Below, one piece after another: positions 12,694-18,311 of a stretch of 64,000 nt of DNA (positions are counted from its first letter, which is position 1; the number at the start of each line of letters is the position of its first letter). The stretch is from a virus: positions 1-64,000 of IMG/VR virus record IMGVR_UViG_3300032116_000124. One strand, given 5' to 3'. A program made the position numbers and the translations under genes. The notes under the pieces were generated by a model. That model was not told the origin of the DNA, ran no database searches, and was given only the letters and a program-made list of their open reading frames with translations.

Positions 12694-12818
12694 AGCACTA
12701 CTATACAGCGTATAAGCCCGCTGTCAACCCACAGCCCGATGTGACGGTAGGTTTATCGTAATGGCTTATCCTAATCTAGTCCCTCAGCATGGACCCACGG
12801 ATGTTTGTTTTGTCTTAC
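12694..12818 (-). other. Upstream leader of the structured RNA
   Basis: Transcribed only from the outer promoter. Contains a GTCC...GGAC hairpin and no ORF with a ribosome-binding site. Confidence 0.4.
12700..12727 (-). promoter_or_regulatory. Inner promoter of the structured RNA
   Basis: TTGACA, 16 nt, TATAGT. Confidence 0.75.
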
Positions 12819-12824
12819 TCTTTC

Positions 12825-12852
12825 ATTCTACACTCTATTATCGGCCTGTCAA
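12825..12852 (-). promoter_or_regulatory. Outer promoter of the structured RNA
   Basis: TTGACA, 16-nt spacer with CCGATAATAGA, TAGAAT: the arm's standard form. Confidence 0.8.
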
Positions 12853-12897
12853 GAGCATGATCGTGAGAAAATAAAAGATTCCGCCCGCCCGCGGCCT

Positions 12898-12930
12898 CGC
12901 CCTAAGTCCTTTGTTTCCAAAGGGTTAGGG
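12898..12930 (-). repeat. R1 stem-loop copy
   Basis: One of the best copies: CCCTAA...TTAGGG outside and CCTTTG...CAAAGG inside. Preceded and followed by the usual GC block and ATCTTTTATTTTC. Confidence 0.75.
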
Positions 12931-12955
12931 TTAGAGGCTTTAGCGAGAAGACGGC

Positions 12956-13363
12956 TTAGAACATCATTGCCGCAACACCGCTCTTGAACAGAGCCCCACC
13001 CAAGAGGGGGCGACGGCAGTTCACAACGCGCTCTGCGTAGAAGTTGCGAACAGTACCATCGGGACTCTCACCAGTAATAAGGTGATGAGTACGCTTGAAC
13101 TTACTATCATTTCGTCGGTAGTTGCTAGTAGCATTCAGCCGACTAATCTGATTATCATTCAGCGTACAAACATCACGCACCTTGACCATATAACGCTCAG
13201 GATCACCCTTGTGAGGCTGGAGATACTCAAAGTTATACACTTCTCCAACCCTAGCCGAACTCAGACTAGCGTTCACGCCAGAGTAAACATGAAACAACAC
13301 AAAAGCAACAACAACACCAACCACACCAACGGCAAACAGACCATAAGAAAAAACATCAGTCAT
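12956..13363 (-). CDS. Membrane-anchored hypothetical protein (135 aa)
   Basis: Residues 7-27 (YGLFAVGVVGVVVAFVLFHV) are one transmembrane helix. The soluble part (GEVYNFEYLQPHKGDPERYM, VKVRDVCTLNDNQISRLN..., TVRNFYAERVVNCRRPLLGG) is beta-rich. Own promoter whose -35 overlaps the stop of the upstream gene. Role unknown. Confidence 0.65.
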   Translation of the reverse strand: MTDVFSYGLFAVGVVGVVVAFVLFHVYSGVNASLSSARVGEVYNFEYLQPHKGDPERYMVKVRDVCTLNDNQISRLNATSNYRRNDSKFKRTHHLITGESPDGTVRNFYAERVVNCRRPLLGGALFKSGVAAMMF

Positions 13364-13398
13364 TTAGAACCCTTTCGTTGAAATGAAACCTTTTCTAG

Positions 13399-13427
13399 AG
13401 TATACCACACCAAACCACGCTTGTCAA
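13399..13427 (-). promoter_or_regulatory. Promoter fused to the upstream stop codon
   Basis: TTGACA, 17 nt, TATACT. The TGA inside TTGACA is the stop codon of 13424-13711. Confidence 0.8.
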
Positions 13428-13711
13428 TCTTCTTTCCACTGAATCGTGGGAGTTGACGGACCATAATATCGATACAGATATTCAAAGTCCATATTTCCAT
13501 ACCGCTCATAGTTCAGGATCAAATCACTCACCCTGCACTGGTACAGCGTAGGAGGAGTCATCTTGCTCCACTTGTAGGTACGATAACCATCCTTTGTGAT
13601 GCAAGTAATCCAATCCTTACCAAACTTCAAAATAGTACCCCAAACATTCTTACCATTATAGGTAAAGTTTAGGGTGTTGCTAACCCAGTAGGGCCAATAG
13701 GGATTGCTCAT
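13424..13711 (-). CDS. Hypothetical protein (95 aa)
   Basis: Trp/Tyr-rich (MSNPYWPYWVSNTLNFTYNG...): beta-strand-like, with an NVWGTILKFGKDWITCITKD block that could be a small barrel. Its TGA stop is part of the next gene's -35 box, so no intergenic space exists. Function unknown. Confidence 0.65.
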   Translation of the reverse strand: MSNPYWPYWVSNTLNFTYNGKNVWGTILKFGKDWITCITKDGYRTYKWSKMTPPTLYQCRVSDLILNYERYGNMDFEYLYRYYGPSTPTIQWKED

Positions 13712-13746
13712 CTTTTCACTCTCTTTCTTCTACTTCTATTATCGAC

Positions 13747-13775
13747 ATTCTACCACGGGAACTTTAGCCCGTCAA
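13747..13775 (-). promoter_or_regulatory. Sigma-70 promoter
   Basis: TTGACG, 17 nt, TAGAAT. Confidence 0.75.
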
Positions 13776-13809
13776 GCAGAAAATAAAAAATTTTGGCGGC
13801 CGGCCAGCT

Positions 13810-13847
13810 TGCCCTAAGTCATTGTGTTTAAACAACTTAGAGCGAGC
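13810..13847 (-). repeat. R1 stem-loop copy
   Basis: CTCTAAGTTGTTTAAAC... against ACTTAGGGC, next to the GGCCGGCC block and AAAATTTTTTATTTTC; follows the stop of 13852-14058. Confidence 0.65.
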
Positions 13848-13851
13848 CGTT

Positions 13852-14058
13852 TTAGTTTGTGGACGGAGTTGACTTTTCCACACACTTCTCCACAATCTTT
13901 CCCATAACCATCTTATGAAAAAGTTGTTCTGCAATCATAATAGCATCTGCCCTCATTTCGGCAGGATACTCCCTCATTTCGGTCAAACGCACCACGGTGG
14001 CCGTAAAGTTCATAATGTCAATCATCATCTGCTCATGCTCGGTCACAACGGCTTTCAT
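13852..14058 (-). CDS. Small helical protein (68 aa)
   Basis: From ATG 14058 (AGGAG 9 nt upstream): MKAVVTEHEQMMIDIMNFTA, rich in Met and predicted helical. Function unknown. Confidence 0.65.
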   Translation of the reverse strand: MKAVVTEHEQMMIDIMNFTATVVRLTEMREYPAEMRADAIMIAEQLFHKMVMGKIVEKCVEKSTPSTN

Positions 14059-14080
14059 CTCTTTTTCTCCTAGTAAGACC

Positions 14081-14109
14081 ATTCTACTCTGCTAAAGACC
14101 GCTTGTCAA
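14081..14109 (-). promoter_or_regulatory. Sigma-70 promoter
   Basis: TTGACA, 17 nt, TAGAAT. Confidence 0.8.
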
Positions 14110-14119
14110 CACCAAAAAC

Positions 14120-14162
14120 TTTCGCTGACTACGCCCACGCCGCCCAAATCCGTAGGATTAGG
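14120..14162 (-). repeat. R2 repeat after tRNA-Glu
   Basis: Minus strand: CCTAATCC-TAC-GGATTTGG, GC block, GTAGTCAGCGAAAGTTTTT. Here it follows a tRNA and ends in a T-run, so it may be a terminator. Confidence 0.65.
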
Positions 14163-14172
14163 CAGGACAAAA

Positions 14173-14245
14173 TGACCCCACGGGGATTCGAACCCCGGTA
14201 AACGGAACGAAAATCCGTTGTCCTAGGCCACTAGACGATGGGGCC
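14173..14245 (-). tRNA. tRNA-Glu (UUC)
   Basis: 73 nt. Acceptor GGCCCCA/TGGGGTC, discriminator A, anticodon stem ACGGA/TCCGT with loop TTTTCGT, T arm CGGGG-TTCGAAT-CCCCG. Starts 2 nt after the upstream gene's stop, so it is co-transcribed with it. Confidence 0.95.
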
Positions 14246-14247
14246 AA

Positions 14248-14406
14248 TCAACCAAAAATCGTTTCTTCAATCCTTAGATCGCTACCATACTTGTCCTTTG
14301 CTTTTTGCCAAGCATCATAGCGACTAAAAGCCACCACATAACCAACGAATCGGCCATGCTTGAATACTCTCCACGACGTTCCGGCAAGGCATTGAGCAGT
14401 GGTCAT
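14248..14406 (-). CDS. Small hypothetical protein (52 aa)
   Basis: From ATG 14406 (GGAG 8 nt upstream): MTTAQCLAGTSWRVFKHGRF, then VGYVVAFSRYDAWQKAKDKY. The form W.V...G...G.v.A.s..dA...A...Y is a small phage domain of unknown role. Shares its transcript with tRNA-Glu. Confidence 0.65.
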   Translation of the reverse strand: MTTAQCLAGTSWRVFKHGRFVGYVVAFSRYDAWQKAKDKYGSDLRIEETIFG

Positions 14407-14425
14407 GAGCAATCTCCTTTGCCGG

Positions 14426-14453
14426 ATTATACACATTATCGACGCATTGTCAA
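14426..14453 (-). promoter_or_regulatory. Sigma-70 promoter
   Basis: TTGACA, 16 nt, TATAAT. Confidence 0.8.
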
Positions 14454-14500
14454 CACTAACTTTAGAAAAAATTTGGCACAGATTTCGCGGGCGCGCCGCC

Positions 14501-14534
14501 TTAGCGTAACCCTTTATGTCTCAAGAGTTTACGA
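14501..14534 (-). repeat. R1 stem-loop copy
   Basis: CGTAAAC...GGGTTACG arms. The last codons and stop of the 22-residue peptide gene lie inside it. Confidence 0.6.
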
Positions 14535-14589
14535 TCCATGCCGCAACGCAACCCGCCACGAATGATACAACCAAAACAATCTTATCCAT
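14521..14589 (-). CDS. Tiny membrane peptide (22 aa)
   Basis: MDKIVLVVSFVAGC, then VAAWIVNS: one hydrophobic helix with a VAGC motif reminiscent of a lipobox. AAGGA lies 7 nt before ATG. Second in a pair with the 33-residue membrane protein; very short, hence moderate confidence. Confidence 0.5.
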   Translation of the reverse strand: MDKIVLVVSFVAGCVAAWIVNS

Positions 14590-14592
14590 TTA

Positions 14593-14694
14593 CTAATCCT
14601 TTTTTATTGGAAAAACAAGATCAGAAACAATGTAACAACCAACAATGCCAGCAATAAATCCCACACCAATCTGTACCCAGTTTATATCGACCAT
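14593..14694 (-). CDS. Tiny membrane protein (33 aa)
   Basis: MVDINWVQIGVGFIAGIVGC, then YIVSDLVFPIKKD: one transmembrane helix with GxxxG-like spacing (GVGFIAGIVG). AAAGGGG 7 nt upstream. Lies 15 nt after the 108-residue gene. Confidence 0.6.
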   Translation of the reverse strand: MVDINWVQIGVGFIAGIVGCYIVSDLVFPIKKD

Positions 14695-14709
14695 CCGTGG
14701 CCCCTTTCT

Positions 14710-15036
14710 TTAAGGAATAACAAGATATTCATTTGTAACCAGCATATTATCTTCAAACTCTGGCTCGTTTCCAGCATTAACATACCATGTATAGTTTTTC
14801 TGGTAAACTTTAACAGGGCTATACTGATTAATACGCTTTTTAGTGGTACTGGTACGATATCCCCCACTATTCAACTTATAAAGCCCGTTAGGGTAGATCA
14901 CCACCACCTTAGTACCGTGGAGTTCAATCGCCACACTGCCATCGTGTTCAATGTAAGCGTAGGTATTATTTCCAACCTTACGCTGGCTGCGATTACGCTT
15001 GCCCAAAACCATCTTTGTCGCTTCGGCGTGAGTCAT
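14710..15036 (-). CDS. Widespread phage protein of unknown function (108 aa)
   Basis: The block NNTYAYIEHDGSVAIELHGT...NSGGYRTSTTKKRINQY is the signature of a protein family found in many unrelated phages (nNTyl...dg.iaVrLH.T.vv.....g...l..GGyrT.TTk.RiN). Function unknown. Own promoter at 15064. Confidence 0.75.
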   Translation of the reverse strand: MTHAEATKMVLGKRNRSQRKVGNNTYAYIEHDGSVAIELHGTKVVVIYPNGLYKLNSGGYRTSTTKKRINQYSPVKVYQKNYTWYVNAGNEPEFEDNMLVTNEYLVIP

Positions 15037-15063
15037 TTTCTTTTCCTTTGGGATGATGCTCTA

Positions 15064-15091
15064 AGTCTACAGGATATCATCGGCCTGTCAA
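15064..15091 (-). promoter_or_regulatory. Sigma-70 promoter
   Basis: TTGACA, 16-nt spacer with CCGATGATA, TAGACT; overlaps the end of the upstream membrane protein gene. Confidence 0.75.
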
Positions 15092-15324
15092 GCGTTTTTC
15101 TTGAAAAAATGTTGGATCATTCCACAGATATCGAAAACGATTCCCCAGATCGTGAACGCGATGGTTGAAGTACCTACTAGCATCATCCACCAACCCAGAT
15201 ACGTTTCGCCCTCACCCGTCAACACGTTAGGCTCACCATATCCCAAAGCCCACATGCACACCACGATCACGCACAGGGCAGCACTATAAACCAAACCAAC
15301 GCCGGTCATGAACAGAGTATTCAT
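15088..15324 (-). CDS. Multi-pass membrane protein (78 aa)
   Basis: Three hydrophobic segments (about residues 5-27, 42-60 and 55-72) with MWALGYGEPN between the first two. Probably an inner-membrane protein. Neither holin nor antiholin character can be shown; there is no lysin nearby. Confidence 0.65.
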   Translation of the reverse strand: MNTLFMTGVGLVYSAALCVIVVCMWALGYGEPNVLTGEGETYLGWWMMLVGTSTIAFTIWGIVFDICGMIQHFFKKNA

Positions 15325-15358
15325 TTCTTTTCCCTTTTGTGTTACTACTTATATCGGT

Positions 15359-15387
15359 ATTCTACAGGCCAAAACTTTACCTGTCAA
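15359..15387 (-). promoter_or_regulatory. Sigma-70 promoter
   Basis: TTGACA, 17 nt, TAGAAT. Confidence 0.8.
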
Positions 15388-15420
15388 CAACAAAATAAAA
15401 GATTCCGCGGCCCCGCCCGC

Positions 15421-15455
15421 TCGCCCTAAGTGCTTATGCACAAAGGGTTTGCGGC
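15421..15455 (-). repeat. R1 stem-loop copy
   Basis: GCAAACCCTTTGTGC...GCACTTAGGGC type element right after the stop of 15461-15691. Confidence 0.65.
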
Positions 15456-15460
15456 AAGCG

Positions 15461-15691
15461 TCACTCAAAATCCACGAAGATTACTTGAGCATATCCTCGT
15501 GGCCTGATGGTGATACTATCCCCATAATCATAGGTGTCAGCCCTTACTCCCGTCATATTGGCGAGAGCCTTAGCCCTCCTCACAATAGTACGCTGAGAAA
15601 CATCATCAGTCACATTGAACTGGTGAAAGTTAACCCACCCATAGTTAGCCTCACCACCGAAAGTATCAGTAACTGTAACAGCACATTTCAT
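15461..15691 (-). CDS. Hypothetical protein (76 aa)
   Basis: From ATG 15691, which shares a base with the upstream TGA: MKCAVTVTDTFGGEANYGWV, then NFHQFNVTDDVSQRTIVRRA. The pattern v.Vtd.fGGeaNY.W is seen in other phage small proteins. Function unknown. Confidence 0.65.
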   Translation of the reverse strand: MKCAVTVTDTFGGEANYGWVNFHQFNVTDDVSQRTIVRRAKALANMTGVRADTYDYGDSITIRPRGYAQVIFVDFE

Positions 15692-15933
15692 CAGAAATCC
15701 TCCCCGTAGTAACCGTAGTCCTCGTCGGTCCCCCAACCGGCGGATTCCATCGCGGAATCGTGGTCGCCGTCCATGCTATCGTCGTAATCGTCGTAAAAAT
15801 CGTTATCGTCCATTTCCGGCTCGTCGCCGTAGAAATCGTCGCTGTAATCGTAGTGGTAATCCGTGAAGTTGCTGACCATACCATCCTCCTCGTGAGAGTT
15901 ATCGGGATCGAAACAGGGATCGGGGTGACTCAT
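15691..15933 (-). CDS. Highly acidic Asp/Tyr-rich protein (80 aa)
   Basis: Begins MSHPDPCFDPDNSHEEDG and continues with dense Asp/Glu/Tyr (DDFYGDEPEMDDNDFYDDYD). AGGAG 6 nt before ATG 15933. Low complexity, probably disordered or DNA-mimic-like. Resembles 6161-6313 only in composition. Confidence 0.65.
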   Translation of the reverse strand: MSHPDPCFDPDNSHEEDGMVSNFTDYHYDYSDDFYGDEPEMDDNDFYDDYDDSMDGDHDSAMESAGWGTDEDYGYYGEDF

Positions 15934-15946
15934 GACTTTCTCCTTT

Positions 15947-16147
15947 TCAGTAAACATACCACGGAACACCGTTCTCGTCAACCATCATTTCCGGCTCGGG
16001 GTACATCTCGTCGGCCAGACCCGTGACTTCGGCCCAATCCATCGGGTCGCAAGTCGGCTCGTCAATCGGCTCAACCATCGGCTCCAGCGTACCCTGCTCC
16101 GCAAGGTCGGCCAGGATCGCATTCACATCGTCGAAGGCATTGAACAT
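15947..16147 (-). CDS. Small acidic hypothetical protein (66 aa)
   Basis: MFNAFDDVNAILADLAEQGT..., with EPMVEPIDEPTCDP in the middle. The ATG at 16147 is 8 nt from GGAG; an in-frame ATG at 16153 is only 2 nt away. First gene of a three-gene unit. Confidence 0.6.
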   Translation of the reverse strand: MFNAFDDVNAILADLAEQGTLEPMVEPIDEPTCDPMDWAEVTGLADEMYPEPEMMVDENGVPWYVY

Positions 16148-16173
16148 GGTCATTTCTCCGGGGTGATGCTCTG

Positions 16174-16201
16174 ATTCTACAGAGTATTATCGGCGTGTCA
16201 A
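16174..16201 (-). promoter_or_regulatory. Sigma-70 promoter
   Basis: TTGACA, 16-nt spacer with CCGATAATA, TAGAAT. Confidence 0.8.
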
Positions 16202-16238
16202 CAAACAAAAATCCAGAAAATAAAAGATTTTGTTATTC

Positions 16239-16272
16239 GCTCTAAGGTGTTGATACCAAAGGGTTTACGCCG
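16239..16272 (-). repeat. R1 stem-loop copy
   Basis: GTAAACCCTTTGG...CACCTTAGAGC, then ATCTTTTATTTTC; near the change-over from R1 to C-run/G-run hairpins. Confidence 0.65.
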
Positions 16273-16295
16273 CAGCGGCGGGCGGCTGTCAACCC

Positions 16296-16338
16296 CCACA
16301 CAGAGGGGATATTGTCAACCCCTCCAGCCGAAGGGGGA
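16296..16338 (-). repeat. Two C-run/G-run hairpins at a stop codon
   Basis: CCCCT...AGGGG lies in the last codons of 16315-16647 and is followed at once by TGA; a second CCCC-N8-GGGG hairpin follows about 8 nt later. Confidence 0.7.
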
Positions 16339-16647
16339 GACTTCCTCACCAGCGGCCAAAATGGCGGCGTACTGCTCGGCCAGTGCGGCCTTGCGTTCCG
16401 GCGAACCCGGCTTGCCCACCTTCACGATCATGGTATCTTCACCCCCCACCATGCGGGGATCGGCCTTCTCAACCTTCACACCCCCCTTGCGACGGAGAGC
16501 CTTGCGATTGAACTTGAGAACCTTTTCGCTGCGGATCGGACCATACTCGCCGTTTGCGAGTCGGGGCTGGTGAGGGATTGCGATGCCGAGAAAGCACATA
16601 CGAGCCTGACGCTTGGCATCTTCGATGATCTTGAACTTGGTAGCCAT
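16315..16647 (-). CDS. Basic hypothetical protein (110 aa)
   Basis: From ATG 16647 (AAGGA upstream): MATKFKIIEDAKRQARMCFL...; Lys/Arg-rich in the middle (RSEKVLKFNRKALRRKGGVK). The longer frame to 16770 has no support. Could bind nucleic acid; no family recognised. Confidence 0.65.
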   Translation of the reverse strand: MATKFKIIEDAKRQARMCFLGIAIPHQPRLANGEYGPIRSEKVLKFNRKALRRKGGVKVEKADPRMVGGEDTMIVKVGKPGSPERKAALAEQYAAILAAGEEVSPFGWRG

Positions 16648-16674
16648 TTTCTTTTTCCTTTTGGTGATGATGGT

Positions 16675-16703
16675 AGTATATGAAACTTTTTCCGCCGCCG
16701 CAA
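16675..16703 (-). promoter_or_regulatory. Sigma-70-like promoter
   Basis: TTGCGG, 17 nt, TATACT. Confidence 0.6.
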
Positions 16704-16718
16704 CCCCCCTTATTCGGG
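16704..16718 (-). repeat. Stop-enclosing hairpin
   Basis: CCCC-GAATAA-GGGG on the minus strand: the TAA stop of 16710-16841 sits in the loop. Confidence 0.75.
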
Positions 16719-16841
16719 GATCGGCCAGATTTGCACATCGGCCCCACAGTGTTCGCCACACTGAGGGCAAACGCCGTGTTCGGCGTGAATCGGGGTCATT
16801 TCAGCCCCACAGCAATCGGACACAATCAGGATATCATTCAT
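16710..16841 (-). CDS. Zinc-ribbon-like small protein (43 aa)
   Basis: MNDILIVSDCCGAEMTPIHA, then EHGVCPQCGEHCGADVQI. Cysteine pairs CC...CPQC with a further C form a zinc-ribbon pattern common in small phage proteins. An ATG at 16844 is an alternative start. Its stop codon lies in the loop of a C-run/G-run hairpin. Confidence 0.7.
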   Translation of the reverse strand: MNDILIVSDCCGAEMTPIHAEHGVCPQCGEHCGADVQIWPIPE

Positions 16842-16865
16842 CATCTTTCACTCTCACTTATCGAC

Positions 16866-16893
16866 ATTATACCCTGCATTCTTTAGATAGCAA
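16866..16893 (-). promoter_or_regulatory. Sigma-70-like promoter
   Basis: TTGCTA, 16 nt, TATAAT. Confidence 0.6.
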
Positions 16894-16910
16894 GAAAAAA
16901 AAATGTATTT

Positions 16911-16958
16911 TTTGTGGCACACGATTTGCTAATGCAAAAACCGTGCCAAAAATCGGGC
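16911..16958 (-). repeat. Large inverted repeat GGCAC...GTGCC
   Basis: GGCAC/GTGCC outer arms and TTTGC/GCAAA inner arms, flanked by A/T runs on both sides, so it could terminate in either direction. Confidence 0.65.
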
Positions 16959-16967
16959 GCGGCGATT

Positions 16968-17000
16968 AGCCCTAAGTCCTTGCCACATAACGAGTTACGC
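16968..17000 (-). repeat. R1 stem-loop copy (degenerate)
   Basis: GTAACTCGTTATGTGGCAAG, then GACTTAGGGC, with weaker pairing than the other copies. Confidence 0.5.
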
Positions 17001-17019
17001 TGGCTGTCGGTATCGTTAT

Positions 17020-17036
17020 CCGGCTAGAATAGCCGG
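17020..17036. repeat. Perfect small hairpin
   Basis: CCGGCTA-GAA-TAGCCGG, 7 bp. Confidence 0.65.
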
Positions 17037-17041
17037 TACAA

Positions 17042-17103
17042 CCCCCGCAGATAGGGGGCTACCCCCCTTTCGAGGGATAGCTCCCACACCCCCTTTCAGG
17101 TGG
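17042..17103 (-). repeat. Three tandem C-run/G-run hairpins
   Basis: CCCCC...GGGGG, CCCCCC...GGG and CACC...GGTG type units in 60 bp. The third encloses the TGA stop of 17096-17284. Confidence 0.7.
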
Positions 17104-17284
17104 CATGAATGAACACACGTTCACTTACAGTTTTGTTAGTAACAGTTACAATCCAGTTTTTACCGCTACCATCCTCTCGCATGATAGCATTGATGAGTCC
17201 AACGTGAGCGTTACCCTTCGGGTCGATCACGCTACCATACTTGCCACTCCGCATCGCGGCCAGAATCTTATCAAGGCTATTCAT
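17096..17284 (-). CDS. Small hypothetical protein (62 aa)
   Basis: MNSLDKILAAMRSGKYGSVI, then DPKGNAHVGLINAIMREDGS...: a small beta-rich domain. The ATG follows the upstream stop closely, with GGAG inside the upstream coding end. Function unknown. Confidence 0.65.
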   Translation of the reverse strand: MNSLDKILAAMRSGKYGSVIDPKGNAHVGLINAIMREDGSGKNWIVTVTNKTVSERVFIHAT

Positions 17285-17285
17285 T

Positions 17286-17408
17286 TCAGAGATTCTCCTC
17301 GTAAAAAGAAATACCAGCGTTCACACACTGGCTAAAAGCGTAGGTGATCCAAGCCGCAACGCTCAGATAGGCCACCAGAGCCATCCAATCATTGAAAGTC
17401 AGATACAT
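17286..17408 (-). CDS. Small membrane protein (40 aa)
   Basis: MYLTFNDWMALVAYLSVAAW, then ITYAFSQCVNAGISFYEENL: one transmembrane segment (residues 8-27). AAAGGG before ATG. Its last codons contain the GAGGAG serving the next gene. Confidence 0.65.
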   Translation of the reverse strand: MYLTFNDWMALVAYLSVAAWITYAFSQCVNAGISFYEENL

Positions 17409-17430
17409 GATTTCCCTTTCGTGTGAGTGT

Positions 17431-17459
17431 ATTCTACCGAAACTTTTTCGCGGCGTCAA
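17431..17459 (-). promoter_or_regulatory. Promoter abutting a stop hairpin
   Basis: TTGACG, 17 nt, TAGAAT. The G-run of the preceding hairpin runs into the -35 box. Confidence 0.75.
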
Positions 17460-17477
17460 CCCCCTCTCAGGCAGGGG
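17459..17477 (-). repeat. Stop-enclosing hairpin
   Basis: CCCCT-GCCTGAG-AGGGG on the minus strand, with the TGA stop of 17467-17625 in the loop. Confidence 0.75.
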
Positions 17478-17625
17478 TCAGTTCGCTATCGCAGAAAGTC
17501 GATATCGTCTGATCCTGCACCCTAACGACCCACACGTTTCCCTCGTCGTAGTACCACTTCACGATCACCCCCTCTTTCGGAGTGGTGTAACTGTTCACGA
17601 TAACCTTGTCGCCAACTTCGAACAC
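17467..17625 (-). CDS. SH3/KOW-like small protein (52 aa), GTG start
   Basis: The GTG at 17625 follows GAGAGG and gives (M)FEVGDKVIVNSYTTPKEGVI, then VKWYYDEGNVWVVRVQD. Upstream in-frame codons overlap the promoter (17651-17678), so the longer frame is rejected. Member of the local VGDkV...GvIv barrel family (11124, 18009, 18303). Confidence 0.65.
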   Translation of the reverse strand: MFEVGDKVIVNSYTTPKEGVIVKWYYDEGNVWVVRVQDQTISTFCDSELTPA

Positions 17626-17650
17626 GCTAGCCTCTCTTTCTCGTGAGTGT

Positions 17651-17678
17651 ATTCTACAGTATAGTATCGGCTTGTCAA
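17651..17678 (-). promoter_or_regulatory. Sigma-70 promoter
   Basis: TTGACA, 16-nt spacer with CCGATA, TAGAAT. Confidence 0.8.
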
Positions 17679-17704
17679 CAAAAAAAATCCACAAAAAATA
17701 AAAT

Positions 17705-17739
17705 CGTCACAAGTCCTTATGGCACAAGGGTTTACGTCG
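17705..17739 (-). repeat. R1 stem-loop copy (last clear one)
   Basis: GTAAACCCTTGTG...AAGGACTTGTGAC, then TTTTATTTTT. Confidence 0.6.
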
Positions 17740-17753
17740 AGGCGGCGCCCCGG

Positions 17754-17771
17754 CCACCCCCCTATTCGGGG
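17754..17771 (-). repeat. Stop-enclosing hairpin
   Basis: CCCCG-AATA-GGGGGG on the minus strand; the TAG stop of 17762-18007 starts in the loop. Confidence 0.75.
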
Positions 17772-18007
17772 TACGATTCCCCTCGCTCCACCATAGCACA
17801 GTAGTCGTTCAGTTTATCATAGAACGAATCGGCATAGTAAAGCAACACGCGGTCGGGGTGATTGTTGATGGTAACATAGTAACCACCATTGTAAGGCTGA
17901 TCCATCTTGGCATGGCCACTATGCGTGATAGAGTATTCGCAATCATCGCCCATCATTTCGTGGATAGCGTGAACGATTTCGTTGACGGTAACGTGGCGAA
18001 GCATCAT
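17762..18007 (-). CDS. Hypothetical protein (81 aa)
   Basis: From ATG 18007 (one base after the upstream stop; ATG 18004 also possible): MMLRHVTVNEIVHAIHEMMG, then DDCEYSITHSGHAKMDQP.... No known family. Coupled to the barrel protein upstream. Confidence 0.65.
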   Translation of the reverse strand: MMLRHVTVNEIVHAIHEMMGDDCEYSITHSGHAKMDQPYNGGYYVTINNHPDRVLLYYADSFYDKLNDYCAMVERGESYPE

Positions 18008-18008
18008 G

Positions 18009-18242
18009 TTAGTTGTCCCATCCGATATTTTGGTCAATGAAAGGCCCATACACCATACCCTCATCCACCCAACTCTCATTCGGCGTGGGGGTGAGAGTCA
18101 CGATATCCTTACCCGTACTGTCAAACCGAATCCGATACATAGCCTGTCGGTAATCGTTGCCGGGGATGATATCCACCACAACTCCCCGTGCGATGGTATC
18201 GTTTCGACCACCAGCACACACTCTATCACCAATCTGAATCAT
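18009..18242 (-). CDS. SH3/KOW-like small protein (77 aa)
   Basis: MIQIGDRVCAGGRNDTIARG, then VVVDIIPGNDYRQAMYRIRF: same IGDrV...GvVv pattern as its neighbours, with a longer tail. AAAGGGAAA before ATG. Confidence 0.65.
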   Translation of the reverse strand: MIQIGDRVCAGGRNDTIARGVVVDIIPGNDYRQAMYRIRFDSTGKDIVTLTPTPNESWVDEGMVYGPFIDQNIGWDN

Positions 18243-18265
18243 GTTTTCCCTTTCGTGTTGAGTGG

Positions 18266-18294
18266 ATCGTACCAGACTTTTTTCGCCCCGTCAA
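18266..18294 (-). promoter_or_regulatory. Promoter abutting a stop hairpin
   Basis: TTGACG, 17 nt, TACGAT. Its spacer matches 16 of 17 positions of the promoter at 18501-18529. Confidence 0.7.
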
Positions 18295-18311
18295 CCCCAC
18301 TATTAGGTGGG
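18295..18311 (-). repeat. Stop-enclosing hairpin
   Basis: CCAC-CTAATA-GTGG on the minus strand with the TAA stop of 18303-18479 in the loop, then GGTTGACG. Confidence 0.75.

Noticed and set aside
12419-12818. tmRNA, RNase P or group I intron
   Set aside because: No tag-peptide frame with tRNA-like ends, no P4-type conserved block and no intron core or split gene could be found.
15088-15324. Holin call for the three-segment membrane protein
   Set aside because: No endolysin or spanin nearby; membrane topology alone is not enough.
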